Assembly: GCA_945866505.1 (NCBI GenBank)
Contig: CAMBHH010000026.1
Coordinates: 1 to 24,520 of the forward strand
Reading direction: 5' to 3'
From: Flavobacterium psychrophilum
GTDB taxonomy: Bacteria; Bacteroidota; Bacteroidia; Flavobacteriales; Flavobacteriaceae
Length of the DNA stretch: 24,520 nt
Both the position numbers and the translations under genes were made by a program. Shown in pieces: positions 8,455-17,157 of this stretch; positions within the stretch are counted from its first letter, which is position 1; the number at the start of each line of letters is the position of its first letter. The notes beneath the pieces were generated by a model. That model saw only the letters and a program-made list of their open reading frames with translations, ran no database searches and was not told the origin of the DNA.

Positions 8455-9453
8455 TTAAAGTTTATGAGGGATAAATGGATAATTTTCTTGAGCGTACACC
8501 ACATCATATAATTGTTTAATTTCAGGATATGGAGATTCTTCTGCAAATTTCACACACTCTTCAATCAAGTCTTTTACTTTTTGGTCGATGGCTTCAATTT
8601 CAGCTTCTGTAGCATATTTTTGATCTTTAATTACATCCAATACTTGCGTAATTGGGTCAATTTTTTTGTATTCTTCTACTTCTTCTTTTGAACGGTATAA
8701 TTGCGCATCAGACATAGAGTGTCCTCTATATCGATAGGTTTTCATTTCAAGGAACGTTGGTCCGCCACCGCTTCTTGCTCTATCGATAGCTTCAGTCATT
8801 GCTTCAGCCACTTTCACAGGATTCATCCCATCAACCGGTCCGCAAGGCATTTCATAGCCCAAACCAAGTTTCCAAATGTCTGAATGATTGGCCGTTCTTT
8901 CTACAGAAGTTCCCATGGCATAACCATTGTTTTCAACGATAAACACGACTGGGAGATTCCAAAGCATCGCCATATTAAAAGCTTCGTGTAAAGAACCTTG
9001 TCGAGAAGCACCATCGCCGAAGTAAGTTAAAGTTACGCCGCCGGTATTGTTGTATTTATCTCCAAATGCTAAACCAGCTCCTAGGGGAATTTGTCCACCA
9101 ACAATTCCGTGTCCACCATAAAAACCGTGTTCTTTTGAGAAAATGTGCATAGAACCACCCATTCCTTTTGAGGTTCCAGTTACTTTTCCTAAAAGCTCTG
9201 CCATAACACGTCTTGGATCTACACCCATCCCGATAGGTTGAACATGGTTCCTATAAGCAGTAATCATTTTGTCTTTTGTCAAGTCCATTGCGTGTAAAGC
9301 ACCGGCTAAAACGGCTTCTTGACCATTATATAAATGTAGAAATCCCCTAACTTTTTGTTGAATGTACAATGCTGCAAGTTTGTCTTCAAACTTTCTCCAA
9401 AGCAGCATGTCTTCATACCACTTTAAATAAACTTCTTTTGTAATTTCTTTCAT
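8455..9453 (-). CDS. pdhA: Pyruvate dehydrogenase E1 component, alpha subunit
   Basis: A 332-residue thiamine diphosphate-dependent E1 alpha subunit. Together with E1 beta it decarboxylates pyruvate and loads the acetyl group onto E2. The TPP/Mg motif runs from GDG at 146-148 to NN at 175-176. The HGIVGGQIPLGAGLA segment (about 115-129) and the C-terminal YRYRGHSMSDAQLYR phosphorylation-loop-like region are characteristic. The length suits the heterotetrameric E1 type, so a separate pdhB must exist outside the window. The E2 gene follows after 6 bases. A -7 box lies 90 bases upstream. Confidence 0.94.
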   Translation of the reverse strand: MKEITKEVYLKWYEDMLLWRKFEDKLAALYIQQKVRGFLHLYNGQEAVLAGALHAMDLTKDKMITAYRNHVQPIGMGVDPRRVMAELLGKVTGTSKGMGGSMHIFSKEHGFYGGHGIVGGQIPLGAGLAFGDKYNNTGGVTLTYFGDGASRQGSLHEAFNMAMLWNLPVVFIVENNGYAMGTSVERTANHSDIWKLGLGYEMPCGPVDGMNPVKVAEAMTEAIDRARSGGGPTFLEMKTYRYRGHSMSDAQLYRSKEEVEEYKKIDPITQVLDVIKDQKYATEAEIEAIDQKVKDLIEECVKFAEESPYPEIKQLYDVVYAQENYPFIPHKL

Positions 9454-9542
9454 TTGAATTGTTTATTTTGCTAATTATTTTGTTGTGTTTAGGAAATGTA
9501 ATCAAAAAAGACCAGGATTTTGATCCTTAAATTGACAAGAGG

Positions 9543-9550
9543 CAAAAATA
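9543..9550 (-). promoter_or_regulatory. Promoter -7 box for pdhA-pdhC
   Basis: The minus strand reads TATTTTTG, a perfect TAnnTTTG match, in the 146-base gap between cdd and pdhA. It predicts a leader of about 80 bases. Within that leader, 9514-9527 (AGGAT-TTTG-ATCCT) can form a small hairpin. Confidence 0.5.
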
Positions 9551-9599
9551 AGACATTATAAGGAAGAAGTAAAATTATAAAGCTACTTTTTGGATTTTT

Positions 9600-10082
9600 T
9601 TATAAGAAGTTTTTATCAAACATAAACGGCAGTAGATTTTTAAGAGAATCCGACTTGTAAATAGTGCCTATTTCACCCATAAAATAAATTTCGATTGGTG
9701 ATTCTTGTTTGATTTCATATTCGGCAATAGATTGTCTACAAGAACCGCAAGGAGGAATAGGTGTGCTGGTTTGATTGGTATCAGAAGCGGCGGTTATTGC
9801 CATTTTCAAAATCTTTGCATCAGGATATATGGCTCCTGCTTGAAAAACGGCAACCCGTTCCGCACAAAGTCCTGATGGATAGGCAGCATTTTCTTGATTT
9901 GAACCCAAAACAGTCATTCCATTATCTAATAAAAGTGCAGCACCAACTCTAAATTTTGAATAAGGCGCATAAGCATTTTTCCTAACAGAGACAGCTTGTT
10001 CCATTAATTTTTGAACATCACCAGGTAATTGCTCAACAGATTCAAAAACTGAAAATTGAGTAGAAATAATAATATCTTTCAT
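9600..10082 (-). CDS. cdd: Cytidine deaminase
   Basis: A 160-residue zinc-dependent cytidine/deoxycytidine deaminase of the pyrimidine salvage pathway. The zinc site and catalytic glutamate are intact: C73-A-E75, then PCGSC with C112 and C115. The segment around residues 38-65 (YAPYSKFRVGAALL...GSNQENAAYPSG) contains the substrate-binding F, N and E typical of the family. It is slightly longer than the usual tetrameric form of about 130 residues because of an N-terminal extension of roughly 25 residues. It lies downstream of porV on the same strand, but a hairpin-plus-T-run terminator sits only 17 bases before its start, and I see no promoter box in the remaining space. Confidence 0.93.
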   Translation of the reverse strand: MKDIIISTQFSVFESVEQLPGDVQKLMEQAVSVRKNAYAPYSKFRVGAALLLDNGMTVLGSNQENAAYPSGLCAERVAVFQAGAIYPDAKILKMAITAASDTNQTSTPIPPCGSCRQSIAEYEIKQESPIEIYFMGEIGTIYKSDSLKNLLPFMFDKNFL

Positions 10083-10094
10083 TGGTACTAATGG

Positions 10095-10128
10095 AAAAAA
10101 AATCCAAACTTCATAGAAATTTGGATTT
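10095..10128 (-). terminator. Intrinsic terminator between porV and cdd
   Basis: On the minus strand a 9-bp perfect stem (AAATCCAAA at 10120-10128 pairing with TTTGGATTT at 10100-10108) with an 11-base loop is followed directly by a run of Ts (10102-10095). It lies about 20 bases after the porV stop and ends about 13 bases before the cdd start codon. Confidence 0.75.
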
Positions 10129-10148
10129 GTAGTTATTTTTTATGTTGG

Positions 10149-11312
10149 CTAATATTCATCGTATTTGTCACCGAAATTAAATGTAAGTGAAAATCGTAAA
10201 GTATTTTCCAAAGGGTTTTTAACTCTAGAAGTAGAAAATAAATAAGATACGTCCACTTTAATTGCTGTATATCTGAAGCCAGCTCCAAGAGTAAAATATT
10301 GTCTTGCACCTTTGTCCTTATTTTCGTTAAAATATCCCATTCGTAAGGCAAAGGAGTCTTGATATAAATATTCTGCACCTGCTGAATAAGTTACCTCCTT
10401 AAGTTCTTCGCTAAAACCACCTGGTGCATCTGAAAATGATTTGGCAATACCTTCAAACCATCCAATGTTTTGATAGTCTTGATTATTTTGAGTTCTCTCA
10501 GCAGAAGTTATTGTGCCGTCACCATTTAAATCTGGATCCTGCGGTGTAGGAACCAATAGTTTGCTTATTTCCACATTCAGAGCAACTTTGTTATAATCAT
10601 CAAGAATAAAATCAAAGCCACCACCTAATTTCATATTTGCAGGCAAAAAGTTACTGCTAGCTTGCGTATTATCGTAACTCATTTTGGGTCCTAAGTTTTG
10701 AAAATTAAAACCAGCTCTCCATCGTCCATTGAAATCGCTGAACGGTAATTCTTCTGTTTGAAAAAAACCTGCAACGTCAACAGCAAATGAGCTTGCTGAA
10801 GATGCATCTCCAACATCCGAAGCTACTTTTAAGTTAGAATTTATAAATCGAGCACCAACTGCCATTGAGAATTTTTCACTTAATTTTAAAGAATAGGATC
10901 CATCAAAAGCAAACTCGCTCGGTGAAACTATTCTCGGGATATCATCTGCGTTTTCGCGTAGTTCGATTTGTCCTAATCCAAAAAATCTAAAACTACCAGC
11001 AAAGGCACTCTTTTCGTTGACTCTGTTGTAATAATTTAATTGTCCTAGAGAAATATCGTTTACCAAGTCGGTAAGATATGGAGTATAACTTATCGAAAAA
11101 CCAGCTTTGTCAATGGCAAAGGCGTATTTTGCTGGATTCCATTGTTGCGAAAAGCCATCTGCAGATGATGCAACACCATTATCGGCCATACCTGCAGATC
11201 TTGCATCTGCACTAACTAATAAAAAAGGTACTGCTGTGGTAATAACATTTTCCTGGGCTTTTGCAAATGATAAAGCAAATAAGCATACAAAAAGTAAAGG
11301 TATTTTTCTCAT
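10149..11312 (-). CDS. porV: Type IX secretion outer membrane protein PorV
   Basis: An outer-membrane beta-barrel protein of 387 residues with a signal peptide (residues 1-20, cleavage after AKAQ). In known T9SS systems PorV shuttles cargo to the PorU attachment complex and is needed for secretion of most substrates. The family N-terminus ITTAVPFLLVSADARSAGMA is present just after the signal peptide, and the C-terminus ends in barrel strands (FRYTAIKVDVSYLF, TLRFSLTFNFG). The frame extends 8 codons further upstream, but the methionine beginning MRKIPLL gives a proper signal peptide and follows a good promoter, so I start at 11312. porU is directly upstream. Confidence 0.93.
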   Translation of the reverse strand: MRKIPLLFVCLFALSFAKAQENVITTAVPFLLVSADARSAGMADNGVASSADGFSQQWNPAKYAFAIDKAGFSISYTPYLTDLVNDISLGQLNYYNRVNEKSAFAGSFRFFGLGQIELRENADDIPRIVSPSEFAFDGSYSLKLSEKFSMAVGARFINSNLKVASDVGDASSASSFAVDVAGFFQTEELPFSDFNGRWRAGFNFQNLGPKMSYDNTQASSNFLPANMKLGGGFDFILDDYNKVALNVEISKLLVPTPQDPDLNGDGTITSAERTQNNQDYQNIGWFEGIAKSFSDAPGGFSEELKEVTYSAGAEYLYQDSFALRMGYFNENKDKGARQYFTLGAGFRYTAIKVDVSYLFSTSRVKNPLENTLRFSLTFNFGDKYDEY

Positions 11313-11333
11313 TGTTTTTAAATAAAAATTGTA

Positions 11334-11363
11334 CAAATATAGTGTTTAATTAAAGTATAACAA
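11334..11363 (-). promoter_or_regulatory. Full -33/-7 promoter for porV
   Basis: The minus strand reads TTG (11361-11363), a 19-base spacer, then TATATTTG (11334-11341). This matches the flavobacterial consensus TTG-N17-23-TAnnTTTG, and it is the best promoter in the window. The -7 box ends 21 bases before the porV ATG, and the -33 lies inside the last codons of porU, so porV can be expressed separately. Confidence 0.7.
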
Positions 11364-14300
11364 GTTTTTCAAATTTTTCGGTCTTCGAATTGGTTAGATT
11401 CGATTTAACGGTAAGTTTATACACATAAACACCTTTACCTATTTTATTTCCAAAATCATCTTTCCCATCCCAAGTTATTTCCTTGGACAAAAACCCTTCA
11501 GTAGTAACGATTTGGTTGCGTGTCCAAACTATTTTTCCAGTTATTGTCATTACTTGAACTTGAACATCTAACGGTTCGTATGGTCTGTTGTGCGAAAACC
11601 AAAATTCAGTATAATTTACAAAAGGATTTGGATAATTTAACACATGCGTCAATGTAACCGAATCGTCTCCAACCACTATAAACTGAATTTCTGCAGCAAT
11701 AGGGTTGTTGTAAACATCCCAAGCCTTGAAAGTTATAGTGTGCAAGCCAACTGCTAAATTTCGTAACGGAAACCGCAAAGTTCCTTTGGTGAAATCGTTT
11801 AAATTGGTTTGATAATAATCGTTTAAGACGAAAGGATTGTCAATATCTCCGTCTAAAATGGCGACTATATCGTGCCCAATTCCGCTTGCCGTATTGATTC
11901 CGCTTTCATCTTCAAGGTTTGCTACTATGAATGGTGATTCATTTGTGGTTCCGCCCGAAACAAAAGTTTCATCGTTCATATATAACTTAACTATGGGACT
12001 AATATTGTCCGCGGCAGCATTTTCATTAATTCCGCCTACCTTTATACTTGTATCATATCCCGATTGATTTTCTAAAAGCTGATTCTTTTTCGCATAGAAA
12101 CTAATTTTTCCATTGGCTAATGGCACTCGAATATCTCTTGGCACAATAAAACTAAATTCAAATTGCCCGTTGGTTACCGTTGAATTTCCCCTAAAAATAG
12201 TTTCGCCTAATTCATTAAAGGACATTGCAGGGCTGTTTCCATCATTGTTTAATGTAGATCTCGTAATAAATTTATCGAATATAGCTGTTGATAGTTCGCC
12301 GTTATAACTAGTTAATGGAGTATTGTTTTCATCTGTTATTTCTCCCGTTATCTTCATTTTTGCCAATGATTTAAACTCGTCAATTGGTTGCGAAATAGGA
12401 ACATCATTCACTTTTGTAAGTCGTATTTTTGGTTTTGGAATTGCAAGCATTAAAGCTGGATCCCCAATGTAAAACACCACATTTGTTGAGGAATTTGGAT
12501 TGCTGTTTTTTGAAATTCTTAACGATTCGGCGATAGAAGTGTATTGGTTGGAACCATATGAAAATAAATTTTTAGCCAAAATATCATTGAAATTTTCAGC
12601 GCTAAACTGACCTATTGAACGAATAGTAGAAATCATAGAAATGGCACCACCTTTTGGGTTCCAATAAGTATATTCGCCAGCAGTAGGCCTGGAAGGATTA
12701 TCAAAACGTGAAAAATCGCAAGTTATGGTAATAAATAAGGGGTATTTATATTGATTGCTCAAGTTTTGTCCGTCCGATTTTTCCCAGAGTCGTTCGCCAG
12801 CTAAACCATCTTCGCCGCCGTGGCCTAAATAATTCACTACAAGTGATCCTTTTTCGAAAGCACTAAATAGATCTAATCTTGCTTTTGGATATCGCGAGCC
12901 TCCTGCAGATGCATCTTGTACATAAGAATCCAAAAATATTTTATTAGCATTCAAAAATGGTTTTTCAAGACTAATTTTATCAGCTAAAATATTTTGCCTG
13001 TTTTGCAAAGTAGCATCGCCAGATTTATCAGAATCATCACTAACCATGACAAAATTGCTTCTCCAACTACCAAACGATTTTATGTCATGATATTCGATGA
13101 CTTTGTTTACCATTTCATCTGCTTGGGAAACATTATCATTTATCATTCTACCAACAGCAATGTCTATTCCTCCAAAAAAATTAGTGATGTTTCCTTCACT
13201 TTTGTCCATTAATCCAAAAAAATCATCGGACGCGAAAGTAGATTCGCCATCAGTATTGCTATTTAATGCATGGTATATAGGTACAATATTGGTATTGTTT
13301 GGAATTCTATTTTTATAATCGTAAGAGGCATCGCCAAAAAGATTCACATATTTTAGTCTTTTTTCTGAAGTTGAAGCGTTGTCATAAATATATTTAATAC
13401 AATTCCTTATGGCTGCAATATCTTGTTTTCCAGACGAAAACTCATGATAAATGTTTTCCAATTGAATTACTTTAACATTGAGATTAGAATTTGAACGATG
13501 AAAATTGGCCAATTTTTCAGCAGAATTCGCTAAAAAGGCTGGAGAAATAATGACATAATCTATATCTTGAAACTGTCCTTGAGCATTTTTGAAAACCGTG
13601 CCTTTGAGATTTTGATTGATAACTTTTGTTTTATTAGTTTTTAAAGGAGTGTAATAATCTATTGCGTCAATAGCGATGTATTTTCTAAGTTCACCTAGGT
13701 TGGCTTTAAAAGAAAAAGATGCTTGATTATTATTGTCTACAGAAGTAATATTGTAAACATCGGTAACATCCCAAATTTGTGAAATTCCGCTTGCATTATT
13801 AACGGTATAATTTACAATCCCCACACTAGACCTAGCCAAATCATATTGAAATGCAAATTGTTTACCGTAACCTTGAAGTTTACTCTTGGCTGTGAGTAAA
13901 ATTTTATCAAGGTATCCTTTAGAACCTGGTACGCCATTATTATTATAAGACAATTTAATTTTTACATTTTCAGAAGCTGGAAATGAACTGTTGCTTGGCA
14001 ATGCGCTTTCATAAAATACAACTCCTGAAAATTGAACTAATGCAGGAAATAACATAGTGCCCAAGTCTTGTCCGTTTGCCGATACCTTAAAACTAGTTGG
14101 TGTGTAAGCTGCTGAAGCAGTATTTATAGTCAATTTTATAGGAGTTGATGTGTCAATGTTTGGAAAATTAAAAGAAAACTCTTGATCTTGATTAATGTCA
14201 AACACCTCTCCAAACCATTTGCGGCCAAGGCGGCCAATATTAACTAAATCTACTTCGTGAAACTGATAATCGTCAAATGTATTTAAACTCAAAGTACTAC

Positions 14301-15180
14301 TTCCGGTGGGTTGAGTCATATTTTGGATTCTTTTTCCATCATTTCCTTGAACTGTAATGTAATAGTAGGACTTCGTATCGTATAAATTAACGTTGGTTTG
14401 ACTTTCTTGATTCCAAGTGTCAACACCTTCTCCATAAAATAATATGAAGTCTTCATCATTAAAAACACCATCGCCTTCGCCACTAATTTGTATCGCATTT
14501 TCAGCTAAATCTGTAGGGTAATCAATGGCATTTGATAAAGGCAGCATACGACCTCCATTTCCATAAATTTTTAATTTTTTAGGATCAACTCCAGTCAAAT
14601 TTACGCCTAATTGCTTTAAAAAACTTTTCGAAATTTTATAAACACCTGATTTCTCAATGTAAAATTGATGCCAATCTCCAGTTGCCAATATAGAATTAGA
14701 TAGAGCAGTAATTTTAGTAGTTTGAGAAATTTTTGAAACTTGATTACCAATAATTGAATAAGAAAAAGATTTAATTCGTTTGTAACCTAGATCATCTTTG
14801 ACAATGGGAGATAACACAATAAAAGGTTGCATTAAGTCTCTAGATTCATTTATTTTCAAAGATGCCTCTACTGTTTTTGGTATAGTTGCAAGGTCCAATT
14901 CACCAAGTTGCGATTCAGTTACCGACTCGTAAACAATATTTGAGATTTGAAGTGAATTTCCATAAGAAGTAGCTGTTTCTGATAGTTTTAGCATCAAATA
15001 AATTGCTTTTTTTGATGAGTCAAAATTAAAACCACTTCCAGCAAATTGGGGGATGCCGATTTTGTTTTCCCCAACAGACATTTCGTTATTTTGAAGCCAT
15101 TCAATAGTAACTTCCCCTTTACTTTGCGCAAATGAAAAAAGAGGAATAAGTAGTAAATAAACAAAAAGGGTTTTTCTCAT
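11350..15180 (-). CDS. porU: Type IX secretion system sortase PorU
   Basis: A 1276-residue cell-surface cysteine protease of family C25 (gingipain-like). In the known T9SS it removes the C-terminal signal from cargo and attaches cargo to the surface. The signal peptide spans residues 1-19. The C25 catalytic dyad is visible: H787 in YLGHGGEDG and C821 in ITCDFSRFD, followed by the family segment GGAISMISTIRSIG. The last 100 residues (from LTHVLNYPNPF, about 1177) are a FlgD-like/T9SS C-terminal-type beta domain ending WDGKDDFGNKIGKGVYVYKL. Length is in the usual range. It is divergent from gldJ, with porV downstream, the gene order I recall for Flavobacterium. Confidence 0.95.
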   Translation of the reverse strand: MRKTLFVYLLLIPLFSFAQSKGEVTIEWLQNNEMSVGENKIGIPQFAGSGFNFDSSKKAIYLMLKLSETATSYGNSLQISNIVYESVTESQLGELDLATIPKTVEASLKINESRDLMQPFIVLSPIVKDDLGYKRIKSFSYSIIGNQVSKISQTTKITALSNSILATGDWHQFYIEKSGVYKISKSFLKQLGVNLTGVDPKKLKIYGNGGRMLPLSNAIDYPTDLAENAIQISGEGDGVFNDEDFILFYGEGVDTWNQESQTNVNLYDTKSYYYITVQGNDGKRIQNMTQPTGSSTLSLNTFDDYQFHEVDLVNIGRLGRKWFGEVFDINQDQEFSFNFPNIDTSTPIKLTINTASAAYTPTSFKVSANGQDLGTMLFPALVQFSGVVFYESALPSNSSFPASENVKIKLSYNNNGVPGSKGYLDKILLTAKSKLQGYGKQFAFQYDLARSSVGIVNYTVNNASGISQIWDVTDVYNITSVDNNNQASFSFKANLGELRKYIAIDAIDYYTPLKTNKTKVINQNLKGTVFKNAQGQFQDIDYVIISPAFLANSAEKLANFHRSNSNLNVKVIQLENIYHEFSSGKQDIAAIRNCIKYIYDNASTSEKRLKYVNLFGDASYDYKNRIPNNTNIVPIYHALNSNTDGESTFASDDFFGLMDKSEGNITNFFGGIDIAVGRMINDNVSQADEMVNKVIEYHDIKSFGSWRSNFVMVSDDSDKSGDATLQNRQNILADKISLEKPFLNANKIFLDSYVQDASAGGSRYPKARLDLFSAFEKGSLVVNYLGHGGEDGLAGERLWEKSDGQNLSNQYKYPLFITITCDFSRFDNPSRPTAGEYTYWNPKGGAISMISTIRSIGQFSAENFNDILAKNLFSYGSNQYTSIAESLRISKNSNPNSSTNVVFYIGDPALMLAIPKPKIRLTKVNDVPISQPIDEFKSLAKMKITGEITDENNTPLTSYNGELSTAIFDKFITRSTLNNDGNSPAMSFNELGETIFRGNSTVTNGQFEFSFIVPRDIRVPLANGKISFYAKKNQLLENQSGYDTSIKVGGINENAAADNISPIVKLYMNDETFVSGGTTNESPFIVANLEDESGINTASGIGHDIVAILDGDIDNPFVLNDYYQTNLNDFTKGTLRFPLRNLAVGLHTITFKAWDVYNNPIAAEIQFIVVGDDSVTLTHVLNYPNPFVNYTEFWFSHNRPYEPLDVQVQVMTITGKIVWTRNQIVTTEGFLSKEITWDGKDDFGNKIGKGVYVYKLTVKSNLTNSKTEKFEKLVIL

Positions 15181-15222
15181 AGATATGTAAAACGCAATTA
15201 TTAGTAGATTTAGTGTTGAGTG

Positions 15223-15230
15223 TAAAAATA
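15223..15230 (-). promoter_or_regulatory. Possible -7 box for porU
   Basis: The minus strand reads TATTTTTA, one base off TAnnTTTG, 42 bases upstream of the porU start. It is the nearest candidate in the divergent gap and is not strongly supported. Confidence 0.3.
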
Positions 15231-15263
15231 TATCATTTCGTGTAATTTTAATAATAAATAGTA

Positions 15264-15271
15264 TATTTTTG
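15264..15271 (+). promoter_or_regulatory. Promoter -7 box for gldJ
   Basis: Reads TATTTTTG, a perfect TAnnTTTG match, in the 211-base divergent gap between porU and gldJ. It implies a leader of about 115 bases before the gldJ start at 15392. No -33 TTG is seen at the right spacing. Confidence 0.45.
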
Positions 15272-15391
15272 CGTTTGAGTTTTTAACTTAATTATAGAAA
15301 TTAAAATTCGATTATTATATAAAAAATGTTATTGCAGTTTAATTGTTTAATTATTATATTGCACCACCAAAATTATCACCCTCTAAAAAGT

Positions 15392-17089
15392 ATGAAAGCA
15401 AATAAATTTATTACCCTTCGTTTAATAATATTAATGATTTTGATGATTAGTTTTGCTAATTGTAGCAAAAAGACTGATTTGAAAAAGACTTCAAGGGCAA
15501 CAGGATGGAATGCTACAGGAACGAAAGCTTCAGCAAAAAAGAATCAAGAGGCAGGACCTGGACTAGTTTTCGTAGAAGGCGGAACCTTTACAATGGGAAA
15601 AGTGGGAGATGATGTTATGCACGACTGGAATAATACACCTACTCAGCAACATGTACAATCCTTTTATATGGATGAAACTGAAGTAACAAATCTGATGTAT
15701 CTAGAATATTTGGATTGGACTAAAAAGGTTTTTCCGCCAACCGAAGAAAATTACAAAAACATATATGAAGGTGCTTCGCCAGACACTTTAGTATGGAGAA
15801 ATAGATTAGGATATAACGAAACGATGACTAATAATTATTTAAGGCATCCTTCTTACTCACAATATCCAGTAGTGGGGGTAAATTGGATTCAGGCGGTCGA
15901 ATTTAGTAAATGGAGAACAAACCGTGTAAATGAAGCGTTGTTAGAGAAAAATGGATATCTTAAAAAGAATGCCAAAACAAAAGACGTTACGGCTGATAGC
16001 AATTTTGATTCAGAAACCTATTTAAAGTCTCCAACATCAACGTATGGTGGTAGCACGGAAATTGTATTGCCAGGTAAATATGCTGACAAAAAAGGTGGAA
16101 TTAAAACTCCAAAAGCAGGAAAGGATGGTAAATCAACCCCGCCAACAAACGTTTATGCTCAGCGGTCATCGGGAATTTTACTGCCAGAATACAGACTTCC
16201 AACTGAAGCTGAGTGGGAATATGCAGCCGCTGCAGATGTGGGAAAAAGAGAATACAATACCTATAAAGGTCAGAAAAAATACCCTTGGTCAGGGAGTTAT
16301 ACTCGATCAGGAAAAAGACAAAGTAAAGGTGATCAATTGGCCAATTTTAAACAAGGAAATGGAGATTATGGTGGAATTGCAGGATGGTCTGATGATGGTG
16401 CCGATATCACTAATGAAGTCAAAAAATACGCAGCTAATGATTTTGGATTGTATGATATGGCTGGGAATGTAGCTGAATGGGTGATGGATGTTTATAGACC
16501 GATTATAGATAATGAAGCTAATGATTTTAATTATTTTAGAGGAAATCTATATACCAAAAATAAAATTGGAAAAGATGGTAAAATTCAAATTATAGGAAAG
16601 GATAGTATTCAATTTGCAACACTAAGTAATGGTAAAAAAGTCGCTACAAGTTTTCCAGGTCAAATTGCTCAGGTTCCAGTTGATGAAAATGAGACGTACT
16701 TAAGACAAAATTTTGATAAAAGTTACAATGTAGATTTCAGAGATGGTGACAAGCAATCGACAAAATATTTTAATTTTGCAGATGCAGAATCGGAAACCAA
16801 AAAAGAAAATGACGACAAATTAATGTACAATGCACCTAAGCACAATGTTTCAACAGATAGTTTGGGGAATATGGTTAGAAAATATGATAGAACCAGTAAA
16901 AGAACAACCTTGATAGACAATAATGTACGTGTTTACAAAGGAGGTTCTTGGAGAGACAGAGCTTATTGGTTAGATCCTGCCCAAAGAAGGTATTTTCCTC
17001 AAGATATGGCAACAGATTATATTGGTTTTAGATGTGCAATGTCTAAAGTAGGCGCAAAATCTGTTAAAGGAAAGTCTCCAAGAAATTAA
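15392..17089 (+). CDS. gldJ: Gliding motility lipoprotein GldJ
   Basis: A 565-residue lipoprotein with a formylglycine-generating-enzyme (FGE/sulfatase-modifying) fold. GldJ is required for gliding and stabilises other motility and T9SS proteins in Flavobacterium. The N-terminus is a lipoprotein signal with the acylated cysteine at C24 (SFANC-SKK). FGE hallmarks appear in order: GGTFTMG near residue 60, DETEVTN, YRLPTEAEWEYAAA, GLYDMAGNVAEWVMD, and the terminal VYKGGSWRDRA with YIGFRCA. Two long insertions separate these blocks compared with plain FGE proteins. The frame extends 22 codons upstream, but only the ATG at 15392 gives a clean signal peptide. It is divergent from porU and is followed by a terminator and murF. 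Confidence 0.94.
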   Translation: MKANKFITLRLIILMILMISFANCSKKTDLKKTSRATGWNATGTKASAKKNQEAGPGLVFVEGGTFTMGKVGDDVMHDWNNTPTQQHVQSFYMDETEVTNLMYLEYLDWTKKVFPPTEENYKNIYEGASPDTLVWRNRLGYNETMTNNYLRHPSYSQYPVVGVNWIQAVEFSKWRTNRVNEALLEKNGYLKKNAKTKDVTADSNFDSETYLKSPTSTYGGSTEIVLPGKYADKKGGIKTPKAGKDGKSTPPTNVYAQRSSGILLPEYRLPTEAEWEYAAAADVGKREYNTYKGQKKYPWSGSYTRSGKRQSKGDQLANFKQGNGDYGGIAGWSDDGADITNEVKKYAANDFGLYDMAGNVAEWVMDVYRPIIDNEANDFNYFRGNLYTKNKIGKDGKIQIIGKDSIQFATLSNGKKVATSFPGQIAQVPVDENETYLRQNFDKSYNVDFRDGDKQSTKYFNFADAESETKKENDDKLMYNAPKHNVSTDSLGNMVRKYDRTSKRTTLIDNNVRVYKGGSWRDRAYWLDPAQRRYFPQDMATDYIGFRCAMSKVGAKSVKGKSPRN

Positions 17090-17109
17090 TTTATTATTTT
17101 ATAATCATT

Positions 17110-17133
17110 AAAAGCCCTTTGTTTAGGGCTTTT
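17110..17133 (+). terminator. Intrinsic terminator after gldJ
   Basis: AAAAGCCCT (17110-17118) pairs with AGGGCTTTT (17125-17133) around a 6-base loop, followed by ATCGTTTT. It lies 20 bases past the gldJ stop and 24 bases before the murF start. Confidence 0.75.
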
Positions 17134-17157
17134 ATCGTTTTAAACCGTTATCGTTAT

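Noticed and set aside
10133..10378. Minus-strand 81-codon frame overlapping the end of porV
   Set aside because: It lies in another frame of porV, which is clearly the real gene, and shows no protein family features.
15326..15391. Upstream extension of GldJ (22 codons)
   Set aside because: It would bury the lipoprotein signal peptide inside the protein; the ATG at 15392 gives a proper signal sequence.
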